Source: Zygaena filipendulae (Eukaryota; Arthropoda; Insecta; Lepidoptera; Zygaenidae). Taken from it: a stretch of DNA of 64,000 nt. Location: positions 476,501 to 540,500 of the forward strand of contig OU015659.1 of assembly GCA_907165275.2 (NCBI GenBank), written 5' to 3'. The stretch's first letter is position 1, and the number at the start of each line of letters is the position of its first letter. This document shows positions 43,417 to 55,401 of the stretch, piece by piece. Position numbers and translations under genes: made by a program. Under the pieces are notes generated by a model, which was not told the DNA's origin, did no database searches, and saw only the letters and a program-made list of their open reading frames with translations.

Positions 43417-43537
43417 ATTTATTTCTGATTATATATTTAGTCTTCTTAGGCATACCCCGCAACATATTCTACTTTTACTTTTTAAATTATGTTTGATACT
43501 AAGATATGTAGATTGTGGACGGTCCTATTTGTAGTGT

Positions 43538-43727
43538 GAAGCCATCTCCCTTCTACGGTCGCCACTGAAAATCAGCGTCGTGGAACTTAGTGCCACGGCA
43601 TAATGCTGAGTGGTAGCCATTTTGGTACCAACTATTCTAGTTTAAGACTCACGGTTGTACTAATTTTATCTCTATGGTATCAAATAAACTTTTTTCTATT
43701 CTATTCTATTCTAACAATTGACGATTT
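43538..43727 (+). mobile_element. Non-LTR retrotransposon 3' end with TTCTA tail
   Basis: The body ends CAAATAAACTTTTTTCTATT followed by repeats of TTCTA. It lies within the duplicated upstream block of SDR8. No target duplication found. Confidence 0.5.
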
Positions 43728-44079
43728 TATTTGAAATTTTAATTTGTTTCGAGCGCATAAGTACACGATAGCAAATACCTTAACCGAATTTACTAACCTA
43801 CCATTGAAAGAGTAAAAATCGAGGAATTGTCACTTATCAGTGGAGTTAGGTGCAGTACCGCTCGTCTTCCGCTTTTAATTTAAGTAGACTGGCAGCCTTA
43901 GACTGCATATTGTGGAGTAAAATCATTGCGCTGATAATTTTTATTTGCGTATAAACTAAATTATATCTGTGTATAAGTACAAGTAAATATGCATATAAGT
44001 AAAGAGACTAATGCCTTTATTGAGGTCAAACGAGCACTTACTATAATATATCCGTACATATAAAGACAATTGAAGTGTC

Positions 44080-44264
44080 TATTTGTAAGTTCAAATTAAC
44101 AGCTTTTCAATAAATGCATATGAAATACGGACGGTATATACGGACTTTCACGGGCAGATATCTGATATTATAAGGAGTAACTTAGGCTACTTTTATTTCT
44201 AGGTAAAAATAGTTCTTGCGGGAATTCTGAAACTCACGCGGGTAAAACTGCGGGGCACAGCTAG
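44080..44264 (+). mobile_element. Helitron-like copy
   Basis: Ends GCGGGGCACAGCTAG at 44264, then T. It belongs to the GATATTATAAGGAGTAACTT subfamily. The left edge is uncertain. Confidence 0.55.
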
Positions 44265-44622
44265 TCCTCTACAAGCAACTGTTTCTTGTATATAATCTTT
44301 TAATATATTTCATTTAAAAAAATACGGATAAGTGAATAGATATAGTAAATAGATAATATACATTTTACTAAAAACGCTATATTATAATGACTTAATACGC
44401 AGCGCCATCTTTTGTGTCTAGTAAGAATTAGTTACTTTTATTGTTTGTGCATGTTGTTTCACTTCTGCTGCATGTACAGTCGGTAGCAGAAATACGTGAA
44501 TACTTTGACCAGTGTTTGAACTTTATTGCTATAGCAATGAGATTCAATGACAGTCAAAAGTCAAAAGTGTTTACAAACTGTTGCAGCCGCATGTACACAA
44601 TATACTCACAGCTGCCCCCCTA

Positions 44623-45461
44623 TTTTTTTTTTTTTTTTTTTTTTGACCCAGGGAAAATGCTTTATGCATACCACCGCCCCCGGGCCGGGGCGATGGTTAT
44701 GTGGGACTCTGCCCTGATAAGGGCAACCCGCCCTGAGAAGGGCGGGAATGCTACCCACTAAAAACCCTGGGGTGTTCCTCCTCCGCGCCTGTTGCCGGGG
44801 CCACGGGAATCGCTTTCGCATGCTCCGCAGCCCCGACGGCGCCAGCCCGTTGCCGGGCTCCTCCTCGAGGGGCACGAGTGCCCCTCAGAATGACGACGAT
44901 GCGCCGGAACACGCGACGCACCGCCGTCCTCCTCCTTCTCGGGGACCTTGTGCAAAGGACGCCGGTCGGGCCCATGACCGGCGCCCGAGGCCCCCTGCGA
45001 CGGGTCAGGTCCGTGGCCCCGCCGCCCACCATGACGGCCGCAGGGAGTGAGGAGGGCCGATTAGCTCCGCGCCAGCACTCCCCTCCCCCCGCAGCCCCTC
45101 CACGCCGCCTATCACCGGGGCGGCCCCGTCGAGGCCGCAGAGGAAAGACATCTCCACGGCCTCCAACCCTCAGCCGCGGTGCTCCCCGAGCCACCGCGGC
45201 CCGCCTCAGTCGCGCCGCCGCCCCGGAGGGCGACAGCGCCACCTACATGGGCCGCCTCGAGCCGAACTTGCCCCCAACAAGTCGGTGAGACGGCCCCCTC
45301 CCGGTGCCTCATGCCGGGCGCGGCGCCGGATGAAATCAACGGCGCCGCACTCGCCGGCATTCTGGCCCGCCTCTGGGTTCCTCTTGGCTTCACCGTGGGT
45401 GGACAGTCCACGGTTACTAAGCCCCCCCGCCACGACAAGGCGGGAACCCAATTCGGGGGGG
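44623..45461 (-). mobile_element. GC-rich retroposon with poly(A) tail and 15-bp target duplication
   Basis: The insert is 839 bp, far more GC-rich than its surroundings, with 22 T at its left edge (a poly(A) tail on the minus strand). The 15-bp word ACAGCTGCCCCCCTA flanks it perfectly at 44608-44622 and 45462-45476. Several frames are open because of base composition, none resembling a known protein. It is most likely a 5'-3' deletion derivative of a LINE, or a SINE-like passenger. The perfect duplication implies recent insertion. Confidence 0.85.
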
Positions 45462-45622
45462 ACAGCTGCCCCCCTAGCCTAATTGACATTAACGCATAGA
45501 AGTAACGAAGAGTCATGTCATATGGTCAGCTTCGTTACGTACTATGTATTCTTTGTCAACACCGTTTATTATGTGAGGAGACCCACAATGGGGCGTAAAT
45601 GGAGCCTTTCGTGAGTAATATT

Positions 45623-45957
45623 GGGGATGTAGACTACTTCTGAAAATCAAAACTCTAATTAGTCCGTCAGTTAGCAAATAAAAAAACAATAGACACGTAT
45701 TTTTTGCTTTTTTAAATAAATTAAAATATACAGAGATAAAGCGCATTAAAGTTTAGGGTGACGGGGTCGTGACGTCACTAACCGCTAAAACCGCCATACA
45801 AACTGTCAGAATAGTGACGTCACGCGAAATTTCAACTCAATATATCGCCGTTATTTTTTGATTACGTAAAAAAAGAAAAAATACGTGTCCATTATTTTTT
45901 AAAAATCTACAAGACGGACTAAAAAATAAAAATTACTCAACATGCGTATTGAGTCCC
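45623..45957. mobile_element. MITE-B copy
   Basis: Left end GGGGATGTAGACTACTTC, right end AATTACTCAACATGC. Two TGACGTCA sites lie near 45770 and 45813. Confidence 0.8.
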
Positions 45958-46270
45958 GTCATTGCGGAGTTCCCGGGGGAGTACCGCAAGTACCTAACGC
46001 TTATTTTTCCTAACTTCACAATACCCGTGTTATTACGACCAGAATATTTCACGTCGAATTAAACACGTGATCACGTGACTTTATCCGGCCATTATCCTGG
46101 CATATGCCGCAGAATATGCGCAGTTAATGGGGAAAAAGATGTTTATTGCCACCTGTACCGGAGCCGAGGTGCAGTTTAATATAATAGTTGATAGTTATCA
46201 TTAAACTACAATTTGAGGTCCAGTGATTAAACAATATTGAACTGTGAACTCTTTGAAACTTATATCATAA

Positions 46271-46468
46271 CTAGCTGTCCCCCGCGATTTCATCCGCGGT
46301 AATTTCGGAGTTCCCGCGGGAATTCCGGGATAAAAACTATCCTATCTTTTAATTGGACTATATTATAAACGGTTACAAAATTTTATCAAAATCCGTTCAG
46401 TGGTTTCGGAGTCCATCGCGGACAAACAACGTGACACGTGATTTATATGTATATACTTATTAGATAGA
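46271..46468 (-). mobile_element. Full-length Helitron-like element
   Basis: CTAG at 46271 preceded by A, TAGATAGA at 46468 followed by T. Reverse complement of the 37765-37955 type. Confidence 0.75.
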
Positions 46469-46518
46469 TAGGAAACAAAATATTAATAGAAAAAGAAATA
46501 TTTATTAATTTAACTATA

Positions 46519-46720
46519 TCTATACTATTATAAAGAGGAACGATTTAATTTTTTGTTTGTTTGTTTATTTGTTACGATTTAACTCAAAAACTACTTGAGC
46601 GTATTTCAAAAATTCTTTCACGATTAGAAAGCTACAGTGAGTAACATAGGCTATGTTGTAATCCGGAATTCCCACGGGAACTCCGAAATTAACGCGGGTG
46701 AAACCGCGGGGAAAGGCTAG
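46519..46720 (+). mobile_element. Full-length Helitron-like element
   Basis: A, then TCTATACTATTATAAAGAGG at the start; hairpin GCGGGTGAAACCGC and CTAG at 46720, then T. This is the cleanest copy of the AACTCAAAAACTACT subfamily. Confidence 0.75.
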
Positions 46721-46930
46721 TTATTTATAAAAGATGGAAGACGGAGGTAACGGCCTATTTATTTGGGCTGGCACTAGTTTCTTCGTTCTTAATTTACCAC
46801 TCTTGTATTAGCTTGCTCTGTGTTTTTCTTCATTTACTAGTTATAAATTCAGTTTTACATTTTGGTAATAAATTTTTATTTTCTCGTTTTTTTTAATATT
46901 TTCTGTACGTAAACCTATATATATATATAT

Positions 46931-47110
46931 ACCAAGCAAACCAAGCAAACGTGGTATATACTACACATATTACTACATATATATTATACTATAGATATAT
47001 ATATACACACCCAGACTGGAAAATGGAACCCTGTGTTCATCACACAAAGTCCACCCCCACCGGGAATCGAACCCGGAACGTCTTGATTAGCGGGCAGGCA
47101 TGGTGACCAT
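46931..47110 (-). mobile_element. Partial tRNA-derived SINE
   Basis: Same body and B box as 36677-36947, but truncated before the A box at 47110 and lacking the poly(A) end. It is embedded in AT dinucleotide tracts on both sides. Confidence 0.75.
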
Positions 47111-47569
47111 ATATATGTATATTTTTTTTACATTGCATTAGGTATTACTGAAGATTGAGTTCTGCGTTTCAGAATAAAACCAACCACGTGTTTTGATAAA
47201 AGTTGTAATTATCTAAGGTTTTAAGTTATTTATTGCAAGGATACAATAGTTATTTTATTGAAGTTGTTATGTTTTAAATTTGCTATCATTCAACGAGTTT
47301 TTTAAACACAAAGCGAATGTGTGACGCTAAACAAAACTTGTTTTCGATTTCAGTTCCGTAAATTCATGCGAATAATTTGTAAAAGCTGTATAAAAGCGGT
47401 ACATTGTGCGACAAACGTAAAGCGAATGATTCGCTACGCGTGTATGTATTGTGGTAGAACTTATAAGAGGTTCGCGGCAGTCAATATAGCACCTTGGACC
47501 ATATTGCCATCTTATAAACAGTATTTTTATAACCTCACATCTAATGTTCGTCCATTTTAATTTTGAATA

Positions 47570-47896
47570 GGGATGTGGACTACTTTTGAAAATCAAAATT
47601 CTAATAAGTCCGTCAGTTAGAAAATAAAAAACAATAGACACGTATTTTTTGCTTTTTTAAGTAAATTAAAATATACAGAGATAAAGCGCATTAATGTTTA
47701 GGATGAGGAGGTCGTGACGTCACTAACCGCAAAACCGCCATACAAACTGTCAGAATAGTGACGTCACGCGAAATTTCAACTCAATATATCACCGTTATTT
47801 TTTGATTATGTAAAAAAATAAAATAAAAAACACGTGTCCAATATTTTTTAATAATCTATAAGACGGACTAAAAAATAAAAATTAGTCAACATGCCT
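47570..47896. mobile_element. Full-length MITE-B
   Basis: Starts GGGATGTGGACTACTTTTGA and ends TTGACTAAT-complement sequence plus CATGCC. TA on both sides is a likely target duplication. Two TGACGTCA sites. The best-preserved copy. Confidence 0.85.
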
Positions 47897-48411
47897 ATTA
47901 AGGTTTAAACAGCGAAATTTCTATTTAATGTTAATTGTTATAACAAAAATGACAATGAAATGGTTTCAAAACCTAGAAGTCAAGCAAAAACGGTGAAATA
48001 TTAACGTTTTGAAAATCGGTGATAGTGTCCAAGTATTATTAACATGAAAACTAGATGTTTCCAGCGGTTTACATCCACCCTTAATATCGGAGTTCCCGCG
48101 TGAGTTCCGCGATAAAAGCACCCTATGTCCTTTTCTGTATCCTGGCAACGTGTCTGCAAAATTTTATGATGGACGGTTGACATGACGAACAAACAAACAA
48201 ACAAAGTTACATTTGAATTTATAATATTAATTACCACTAGCTGTCCCCTGCGGATTTACTCACGTTAATTTTGCAAATCTACCCTATTTCCTAAAATTTA
48301 TGACGATCGGTTAAGTAGTTAGGACGAAAAGACGTAACAAACAAACTCACATTAGTATTAAAAAATTACTTAGATTAAGTATGGATGATTTTTCTATAGT
48401 TCAAAAGTAGT

Positions 48412-48690
48412 TAGTATGAAAATCAAAATTCTAATTAGTCCGTCATTTAGAAAATAAAATAGTAGACACGTATTTTTTGCTTTTTCAAATTAATGAAAAT
48501 AAACATAAATAAAGCGTATTAAAGTTTAGGGTGGGGGACTCGTGACGTTATTATTCAGTATAAGCCCCGTACAAACAGCACCGGATTGTGACGTCACGCG
48601 AAATTTCAACACAATATTGCATCGCTGTTATTTTTTGATTACTTACGTAAAAAAAGAAAAAGATGCGTGTCCAATATTTTTCCCTAATCT
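48412..48690. mobile_element. Degenerate MITE-B
   Basis: Left arm AAAATCAAAATTCTAATTAG and right arm TTTTTGATTACTTACGTAAA plus CTACACGATC. One of the two TGACGTCA sites is mutated (TGACGTTA). Confidence 0.7.
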
Positions 48691-48851
48691 ACACGATCTT
48701 TTTCCGCTTTGACTCGTAACTTGCACCACGCCTATGACGAGCTCTCAGTCTGCATACGACACGACCGACAATGTGATTAATATACTGTCAAGTCGGTATT
48801 TACATACGCACTGACATAGACTACATCTTTATTATTACATTTATACATAAC

Positions 48852-49010
48852 TAGCTGTGCCCCGCAGTTTCACCCGCGTGAGTTTCGGAATTCCCGCAGG
48901 AACTCCGAACTTCTCACCGTTTAAACCTTCCCTGTACTTCCACGAATCTTTCAAGATCAAAATTAGCCAAATCGGTGAGGCCATTCTTGAGTTTTAGCGA
49001 GACGAACTAA
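48852..49010 (-). mobile_element. Helitron-like copy
   Basis: CTAG at 48852, hairpin arm CAGTTTCACCCGCG, then a diverged interior. It abuts the MITE-A that starts at 49030. Confidence 0.55.
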
Positions 49011-49029
49011 CAGCAATTCATTTTTATAT

Positions 49030-49322
49030 ACAACGTTTTAATGAATTAACTGAAAAATAGAAAGTAGTTTGCTCAGAATCAACTAGCGAATCGATTGCAC
49101 TATGTTTTAATACAGATTATTTTTTTTTTCATTTTTACTAGCCCATGTCTATATTATTTATAATACAATATTTGGCGCGTACGTCGCCCGCAGCAAAAAA
49201 ATTCGAACCGGTAGGCGCGGGCGTAGCGCTTGGGATTTCGTAGATATGTCAACTCCAAACTAATGTTGAATAACATTTAAAGTATAAATTTTTTCGACAT
49301 AAAATATATTTTAATCATATCG
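49030..49322. mobile_element. MITE-A truncated by MITE-C
   Basis: Left end ACAACGTTTTAATGAATTAA. It stops at TTTTAATCATATCG, where MITE-C begins, so the right inverted repeat is missing. Confidence 0.8.
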
Positions 49323-49533
49323 TTACTTTAATGATTACTTAGTTAAGTATAGATTTTTAAAACAAAATTGCCGCAATTAGAGACGTTCAGTAAATTTATG
49401 TTAGTTGGTATTTAATGAGATGTAACTTAATTAGTTAAATGCCAATTAACATTAATTTATTAAACTTGTCTGATTGCGGCAGTTTTGTTTTAAAAATCTA
49501 TACTTAACTAAGTAATCATTAAAGTCGACTCTG
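49323..49533. mobile_element. MITE-C copy 1
   Basis: The arm CTTTAATGATTACTTAGTTA through AAAACAAAATTGCCGCAAT is repeated inverted to GCGGCAGTTTTGTTTT and TTAACTAAGTAATCATTAAA. The right end extends to GACTCTGAGTGCGGC. Arms are about 60 bp. Confidence 0.85.
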
Positions 49534-49542
49534 AGTGCGGCG

Positions 49543-49574
49543 GTATGTCTATGTCTATGTCTATGTCTATGATT
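49543..49574. repeat. Short tandem repeat (TATGTC)n
   Basis: About five uninterrupted copies of TATGTC directly beside MITE-C. Confidence 0.8.
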
Positions 49575-49850
49575 AATCTACCAACCTTCCTTCGATACCT
49601 ACTGTTTTGAGAATATATCCGAAAATAATTACCAACTTATCTCCCTTGACTTAATAATCCGTGAGTTGCAATCTCTTCTAATTCATTAATCACAATCATT
49701 CAATATACCTACCTAAGCTTTGAGTTTTCTTGCCAATCGGGACCAAACTCCCGGAGCTCGTTAATCTGAATTTTAACTCGTATTTCCCTAAGCTCGGTCT
49801 TCGGGTAAAGCCGCGGTGCCTGTGCAAGCGGAAACGTTTTTTTTAAAAGA

Positions 49851-50065
49851 TCCTACTAATATTATAAACGCGAAAGTTTGTAAGTATGTATGGATGAATG
49901 GATGGGTGTTTGTTACTCTTTCACGCAAAAATTACTGGATGGATTTAAATGAAACTTTACAATAATATAGCTTATAGATCAGATTAACACATAGGGTACT
50001 TTTTATCCCGGAATTCCCGCGGGAACTCTGAAATTAACGTGAGTGAAACCGCGGGGCACAACTAG
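49851..50065 (+). mobile_element. Full-length Helitron-like element, reference copy
   Basis: Begins TCCTACTAATATTATAAACG after an A. It ends with a hairpin built on GTGAAACCGCGGGGC and ACAACTAG before a T. TC and CTAG termini, a 3' hairpin, insertion between A and T and no target duplication are the Helitron hallmarks. At 215 bp it cannot encode its own helicase. Confidence 0.8.
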
Positions 50066-50606
50066 TCGAGTCGATGTTTCGTGAAGGAAATCTTGTAAAA
50101 ATCAAATCAGTGACGAATTCAATAACATGATATTTTTATTGTACCTAACCTATCACAACTCTGGCAATTTCGTTGCTACCATGTTAAAATTACCATGTTA
50201 AAAAAGTCAAAACTCAAAAGCTATTTATTACTTAGGATTGGTTACAATCACTTGTAATCGTCAGCTGGTTCTTAGAATTATAAATTACCATCATTTTGGA
50301 ATACGTCCTCTGCTGAGAAGAACTGACAAGAAACACAGCAGCGCTGTCTTTTAATCTTTGTTTTAAATTACAATAACACATTAAGGTAAATTCAATCCAA
50401 TCAATTAACCAGAGATAACTTTAGAGAACTTTGCTACATTTCCCATTGTAACTCAACACGATTAATTTCATCTAGTTAACTCATAAAGGAACCGCACTGT
50501 GAGACCACACCCTTATGAAGATTATAAAAGCGTCCCTAAAAGATTCCAGCTACATTTTTAGAGATTCAAATAGATAACAAGAAAAAGCAACAACTGGGAT
50601 TCATAT

Positions 50607-51198
50607 ACAACGTGTTAATGAATTGACTGAAAACTAGAAAGTAGTTTGTTCAGAATCGACATCCAAGAAAGAAAGAAAGAAAGAAAGAAAAGGCATTTAT
50701 TTGGACACAGAGACAACACAATTACAATTATTTTATATACAAACGTGATTTAACAAAAAAATCCGTTTAACATCCGAATCGATCGCACCATGTTTTAATA
50801 TACGTTATTTAATTTTTGTACTAGCCCATGTCTAAATTGTTTATAATACAATATTTGGCGCGTACGCCGCCCGCAGCAAAAAAATCGAATCGGTCATTGA
50901 CACGTAGGCGCGGGCGTAGCGCTTGAAATTACGTAGATAGGTCACCTCCAAACTAACGTTGAATAACTTTGAGACTATTAATTTTTTCGCTATAATTTTT
51001 ATTTTAATCATAAATTATTGTTTATTTTAATTTCAAATATTTTACAATTAGTCATTACAATAGTCAAAATTAAAAACTTTTTACAATTCTATAAAAGTCA
51101 ATAAAAGTCATAGTCATAGAAAATTGTTTATTTTTAAATTTATTTTTATATTGTTTATTTTTAAATATAAGTTTTTGGTCAATTCATTAACACGTTGT
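50607..51198. mobile_element. MITE-A with nested retroposon
   Basis: Complete inverted repeats (ACAACGTGTTAATGAATTGA and TTAATTCATTAACACGTTGT). The element is enlarged to 592 bp by an insert at about 50665-50775 and by extra AT-rich repeats near 51040-51170. Confidence 0.85.
50665..50775 (-). mobile_element. Retroposon 3' fragment nested in MITE-A
   Basis: Starts with (AAGA)n and AGGCATTTATTTGGAC, which on the minus strand is a LINE-type 3' end with a CTTT repeat tail. ACATCC on both sides is the likely target duplication. Confidence 0.75.
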
Positions 51199-54100
51199 AT
51201 AATGTCTTTTTGTTAGTGGATTTTTTAACAATAATACTGTCATGGCCCTAAATCGAACAATTAAAACAGAATTATAATAAATCACCACGAGACGTGACGC
51301 ATATAGAATTTTCTTAAATCTTAACAACGAAACTGCATAAACATATAAAAAAGGTGCAGACAAGACGGCTGGGTTCGAGTATCCACTTGGAAAGAAAGCC
51401 ACTTGATTATAAGTTTCAAGTACGTGCACTGTGCAGTGTGCAGCTATCTAAAAGTCCATTCTTCTTTTTTCTCTCCTAGCAGTTATGCAAATTATCGGAT
51501 GTGAAAGCGTTCTAGAATCTGATGTAGACAGACGTCAATCATATTTCTTAAAACGAGGTCCTGAAGAGAATTAGCAATACGAGGAAAGTTTACCCAAATT
51601 ATGTAGAATAACTGGCAAAGAGAGACACGCTATTTACGCTACTTTTTGTTTATTCATATTATTTAAGTGTGGTCGTAACGAATAAACTATATTTAATTTA
51701 ATTTCATTTCAAGTAACCCACATATAAATCTATATATAGCGAAATCCATCAAATCACAAAATCACAGAATTAAAGTCAATTCACTTTACTTCTGTGATTT
51801 TAACTTCTAACTAACCTATTTAATTTCGTGGAAAATGACGTCATCTGATATTACCAAAAAAGAGAAATTTTATATGCTCATTTACTAACTCGATCGTAAC
51901 TTTTATGCTTCATGATAATACATAGCAACGTTTATTTTAAGAGGAATGTCTCTCAAAAACGAAACGCGAAGGCTTCAAATAATTTTAAAGTTACAATAAA
52001 GCTGTGAAGTTCGCGAAGATTCCTCAAAGCTTCAAACGATCCGACATAAAGGGGAGGAAATTATTCAAAAACCGCGAACGGCTGGAGTCATCTTAGAAGA
52101 TTTGGTTTCGTAACTCAGTTTAGTTAAATAGGGATGTAATGAATGTTCATCAAACTAAATTCTATACATTTGAATCTTATTTTGACAAGTTTTTACTTTT
52201 TAACAATTTGCTGCTAAGGTCCACTTACAGACTAGAGTTATGAAAAAAAGACCCAATTTTTGAATCTATGCAATAGGTACATATAAATAAAATTTGAGTG
52301 TCTGTTAGTAATTTCTAATTAACAGCTTTTCACTTTAAATACGGTATCTACTTACACAAAAAAACTTTTTTTTTTAATTTTTGTCTGTCTGCCTGTCTTC
52401 CTGTCTATCTGTTTGTTCCGGCTTATCTCTGAAATCGCTGGACTGATTTTAACGGAATTTCACTGGTAGATAACTGATGTTATGAGGAGTAGCTTCGGCT
52501 ACTTTTATTTTGGGAAAAAATAGTTCCTACAGGAATTCCGAAACTCGCGCGGTTGAAACCGCGGGGCACAGCTAGTCACAAATATGAAAATTGGAGCTTT
52601 CTTTGAAACAATTTGCTTATTTTGGGAGGCTCTGCCGTTTCCATAGCCAACAAAAAAGTGTAAGTGAGAGTCATTTAGAAAATTATCATGAGTCGTTATT
52701 TTGCTTCGGTTTTGCTACATATCATGTCGTCATGCCAAAATCCAGATTGATCGCTTGTTTGTCCCATGAGACTACCGACCGATCTCTTAAATTGGGACAT
52801 CGTTGTTCCCTAAACCATTATTATTACGTTACCGAAGGAACGGATGGAGGGAAAGAATCAAATACGCTTCGGGGATAACGCGGCGGGATAAACTATTTTG
52901 GTCGTTCGTTATAACCAAGTGATTGTTATTCCTATGAGAATTTATATCTTTTTATCGTAAACGGGTTTTTCTTTTATCATTTTTTTTTTGTATTATGTGA
53001 TACTATAGCTGTGCCCCGCGGTAATTTCGGAGTTCCCGCGGGAATTCCAGGATAAAAAGTACCCTATGTTCTTTTCTGTACTCCTGACATCGTGCACGTC
53101 AAATTTCATCCAAATCCATTCAGCCGTTTTTGCGTGATTGAGTAACAAACATCCAAACATCCAAATATCCAAACCATCCACACTTTCACATTTATAAAAT
53201 TAGTAGGATTAGTAGGATTGGCCACTCTGGCGACACATTAAAATACTCTCTCTTTAGTAATATCTATCTATACGATTCTGAATCCCTGGTAGGTACTTTT
53301 TATGACTAATACTAGCTGTGGTCCGCGGTTCCACCGGAGTTGATTTGACCACTCCTATCGGTCGTAGCGTGGTTTTATAGCCTAGCCTTCGTCGATAGTA
53401 CATGTAGTTCCTGAGGTTAGTGCAGTCAACCAAACAAACAAACGCTTCGGTTTTATAATATTAGTACAGATTTGTATTATTTCTCAACACTTTTTGACAA
53501 GAAATATGTTTCAAGTTAACATGCCTATCTTCTTCAGAAGTTTTGATCATTGCACTTTTTTTCTTGTCTTACTCGTCGTAAGAGACAACAGATAATATAT
53601 TGTGGCAGTTAATCCCCAAATGAGACTTTAAGGCAAGAGTTTTCATAATAATCTTGAAGGTAGTATATTAACGCAAAAACAAGAAAGCGAGTTGTTGACT
53701 CTAAAATTTAGAGGATATAATAATTAATTTATACTCGTAATAACTAACTCTGAAGTATTGTTAAATTTAAATTCTTTTAGTTTTATGGTAAATTCAGGAA
53801 ATTTGCTTCCAGACATAGCGTAAAAATGTTTGGGGTGAATATCAAACTAGACTAGTTTTTTAAACTACCTACGTAAATCTACTAAAATACTTTTGGTTAC
53901 TGTTTTCGGAATCCATTACTCATTACGACAAATACAATGAATCTCCGAAACTTTTGGACCGATTTTGACGGGACTTTCACTGCTAAGCTGATGTTATACG
54001 AGGTAAATTAGGAACTTTTGAGTTCCTGCCGGAATTCCGAAACCGCGGTGCCCAGCAAAAAATAAAAAACAAACATAAATGATGGAGAAAAAGTACCAGG

Positions 54101-55401
54101 AGTTCATAAAGAAACATGCAATACACGCCATCAGCACGGTCCGAAAAAGAAAGGGCGGTAATTTTAAAATATTCAAGGAACAGAGAAGGAAAATCTTGAA
54201 AGTATAACAAAAGTACCATAATGATAGCGTGTAGCAGCGCGAGCTTTTGAAATTTATGGCTTCTTCAGACAAGGAGGCACCATCACATTGTACTTTAGCT
54301 GTATACAAACAGCCGGTTTACTCTTGACGCAATCGAGTAAGGGTCATACTCTTGTCGTAATCTTATAATGATCAAATCGAACTCGAATCAAAATGAGATC
54401 GAAACGGAATCAAATTTTGCTACTTTTCAAGCTTTAGAATCGTATCTCTATTGAATTTATGTCAAATTTCACGATTTCAATATAGGAGTCGTGTTATTGA
54501 CTCGTCGGACGTCATCTTTAGATATTAACATGATTCCAATCACGATTTGATTTCGATTTCGATATCAAAAGTATGTAATAAAATGACATAAAATCGAAGT
54601 CATACAAAATCGTAATCAGCCTCAAATCATTTTCAAGAGTAAGGCCCCATACATAACAAGGATGTGGATCATTTTTCATATCGCACCATATTGTTAGGTA
54701 CGTTACATAAAATATCTTAACTGAACTAATCTTAATAGAACGAAGTTCTTTATCGCACGGTACGGATGGGAGTAAAACTTGTTTTTTCGTCACGGCATCA
54801 TACCCTACGGTTGCTCTACGGAAAAACAAAGCAACCGTAAATTTTGTCGAAGCTATTTTTGTTGTATTTTTGCCTCTTTTCACGCATAACGGACATAACG
54901 GACTCAGTTTAATACGGAAAAAAGTTTCGTTCTAAGTGTTGCACGATACTCACGCATTTTTTTTTTAATTTATTATTTCTATCTAGACGCATGGACCTTT
55001 TCTGATTGTTTTTAAAAAAAAATTAAGCTTCTTATTTGATTGCGTGGTAAAATTCTTCTTTTGATTGTGTGGTAAAATTTTTACACCTGCCCGCTTAGCC
55101 AAGTTAATAATTATTATCGCTATAGAAATCTAATGACTGCGTGGTCACGCAAAATCTGACGTCTAGGCCCTTCTTCACTATGACCATAACGCGTCGCGCT
55201 AAGATAAGGTACCACTTAAATTGCCTTTCCCTTGTGTTCAAAGAAGTTTCACTTAAAAAAATAAAATACATTTGCAACTTACGTTTTGTCATAAAGAATA
55301 TAATAAATTTCATATATTTCTGCATCTGGAGCGTTTGGGATTGTGTTTTTGGGACGCTCGTTATGGGTAAGGAATGTTGTTGGACATAGTGAATAAAGGC
55401 C

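Noticed and set aside
44751..45242. 163-codon minus-strand frame rich in Arg, Gly and Ala
   Set aside because: It lies in the GC-rich retroposon, where several frames on both strands are open because stops are rare at that composition. No recognisable domain.
54518..54883. 121-codon minus-strand frame
   Set aside because: No recognisable domain, no promoter or splice context, and a Lys/Ile/Tyr-rich composition expected from AT-rich noncoding DNA.
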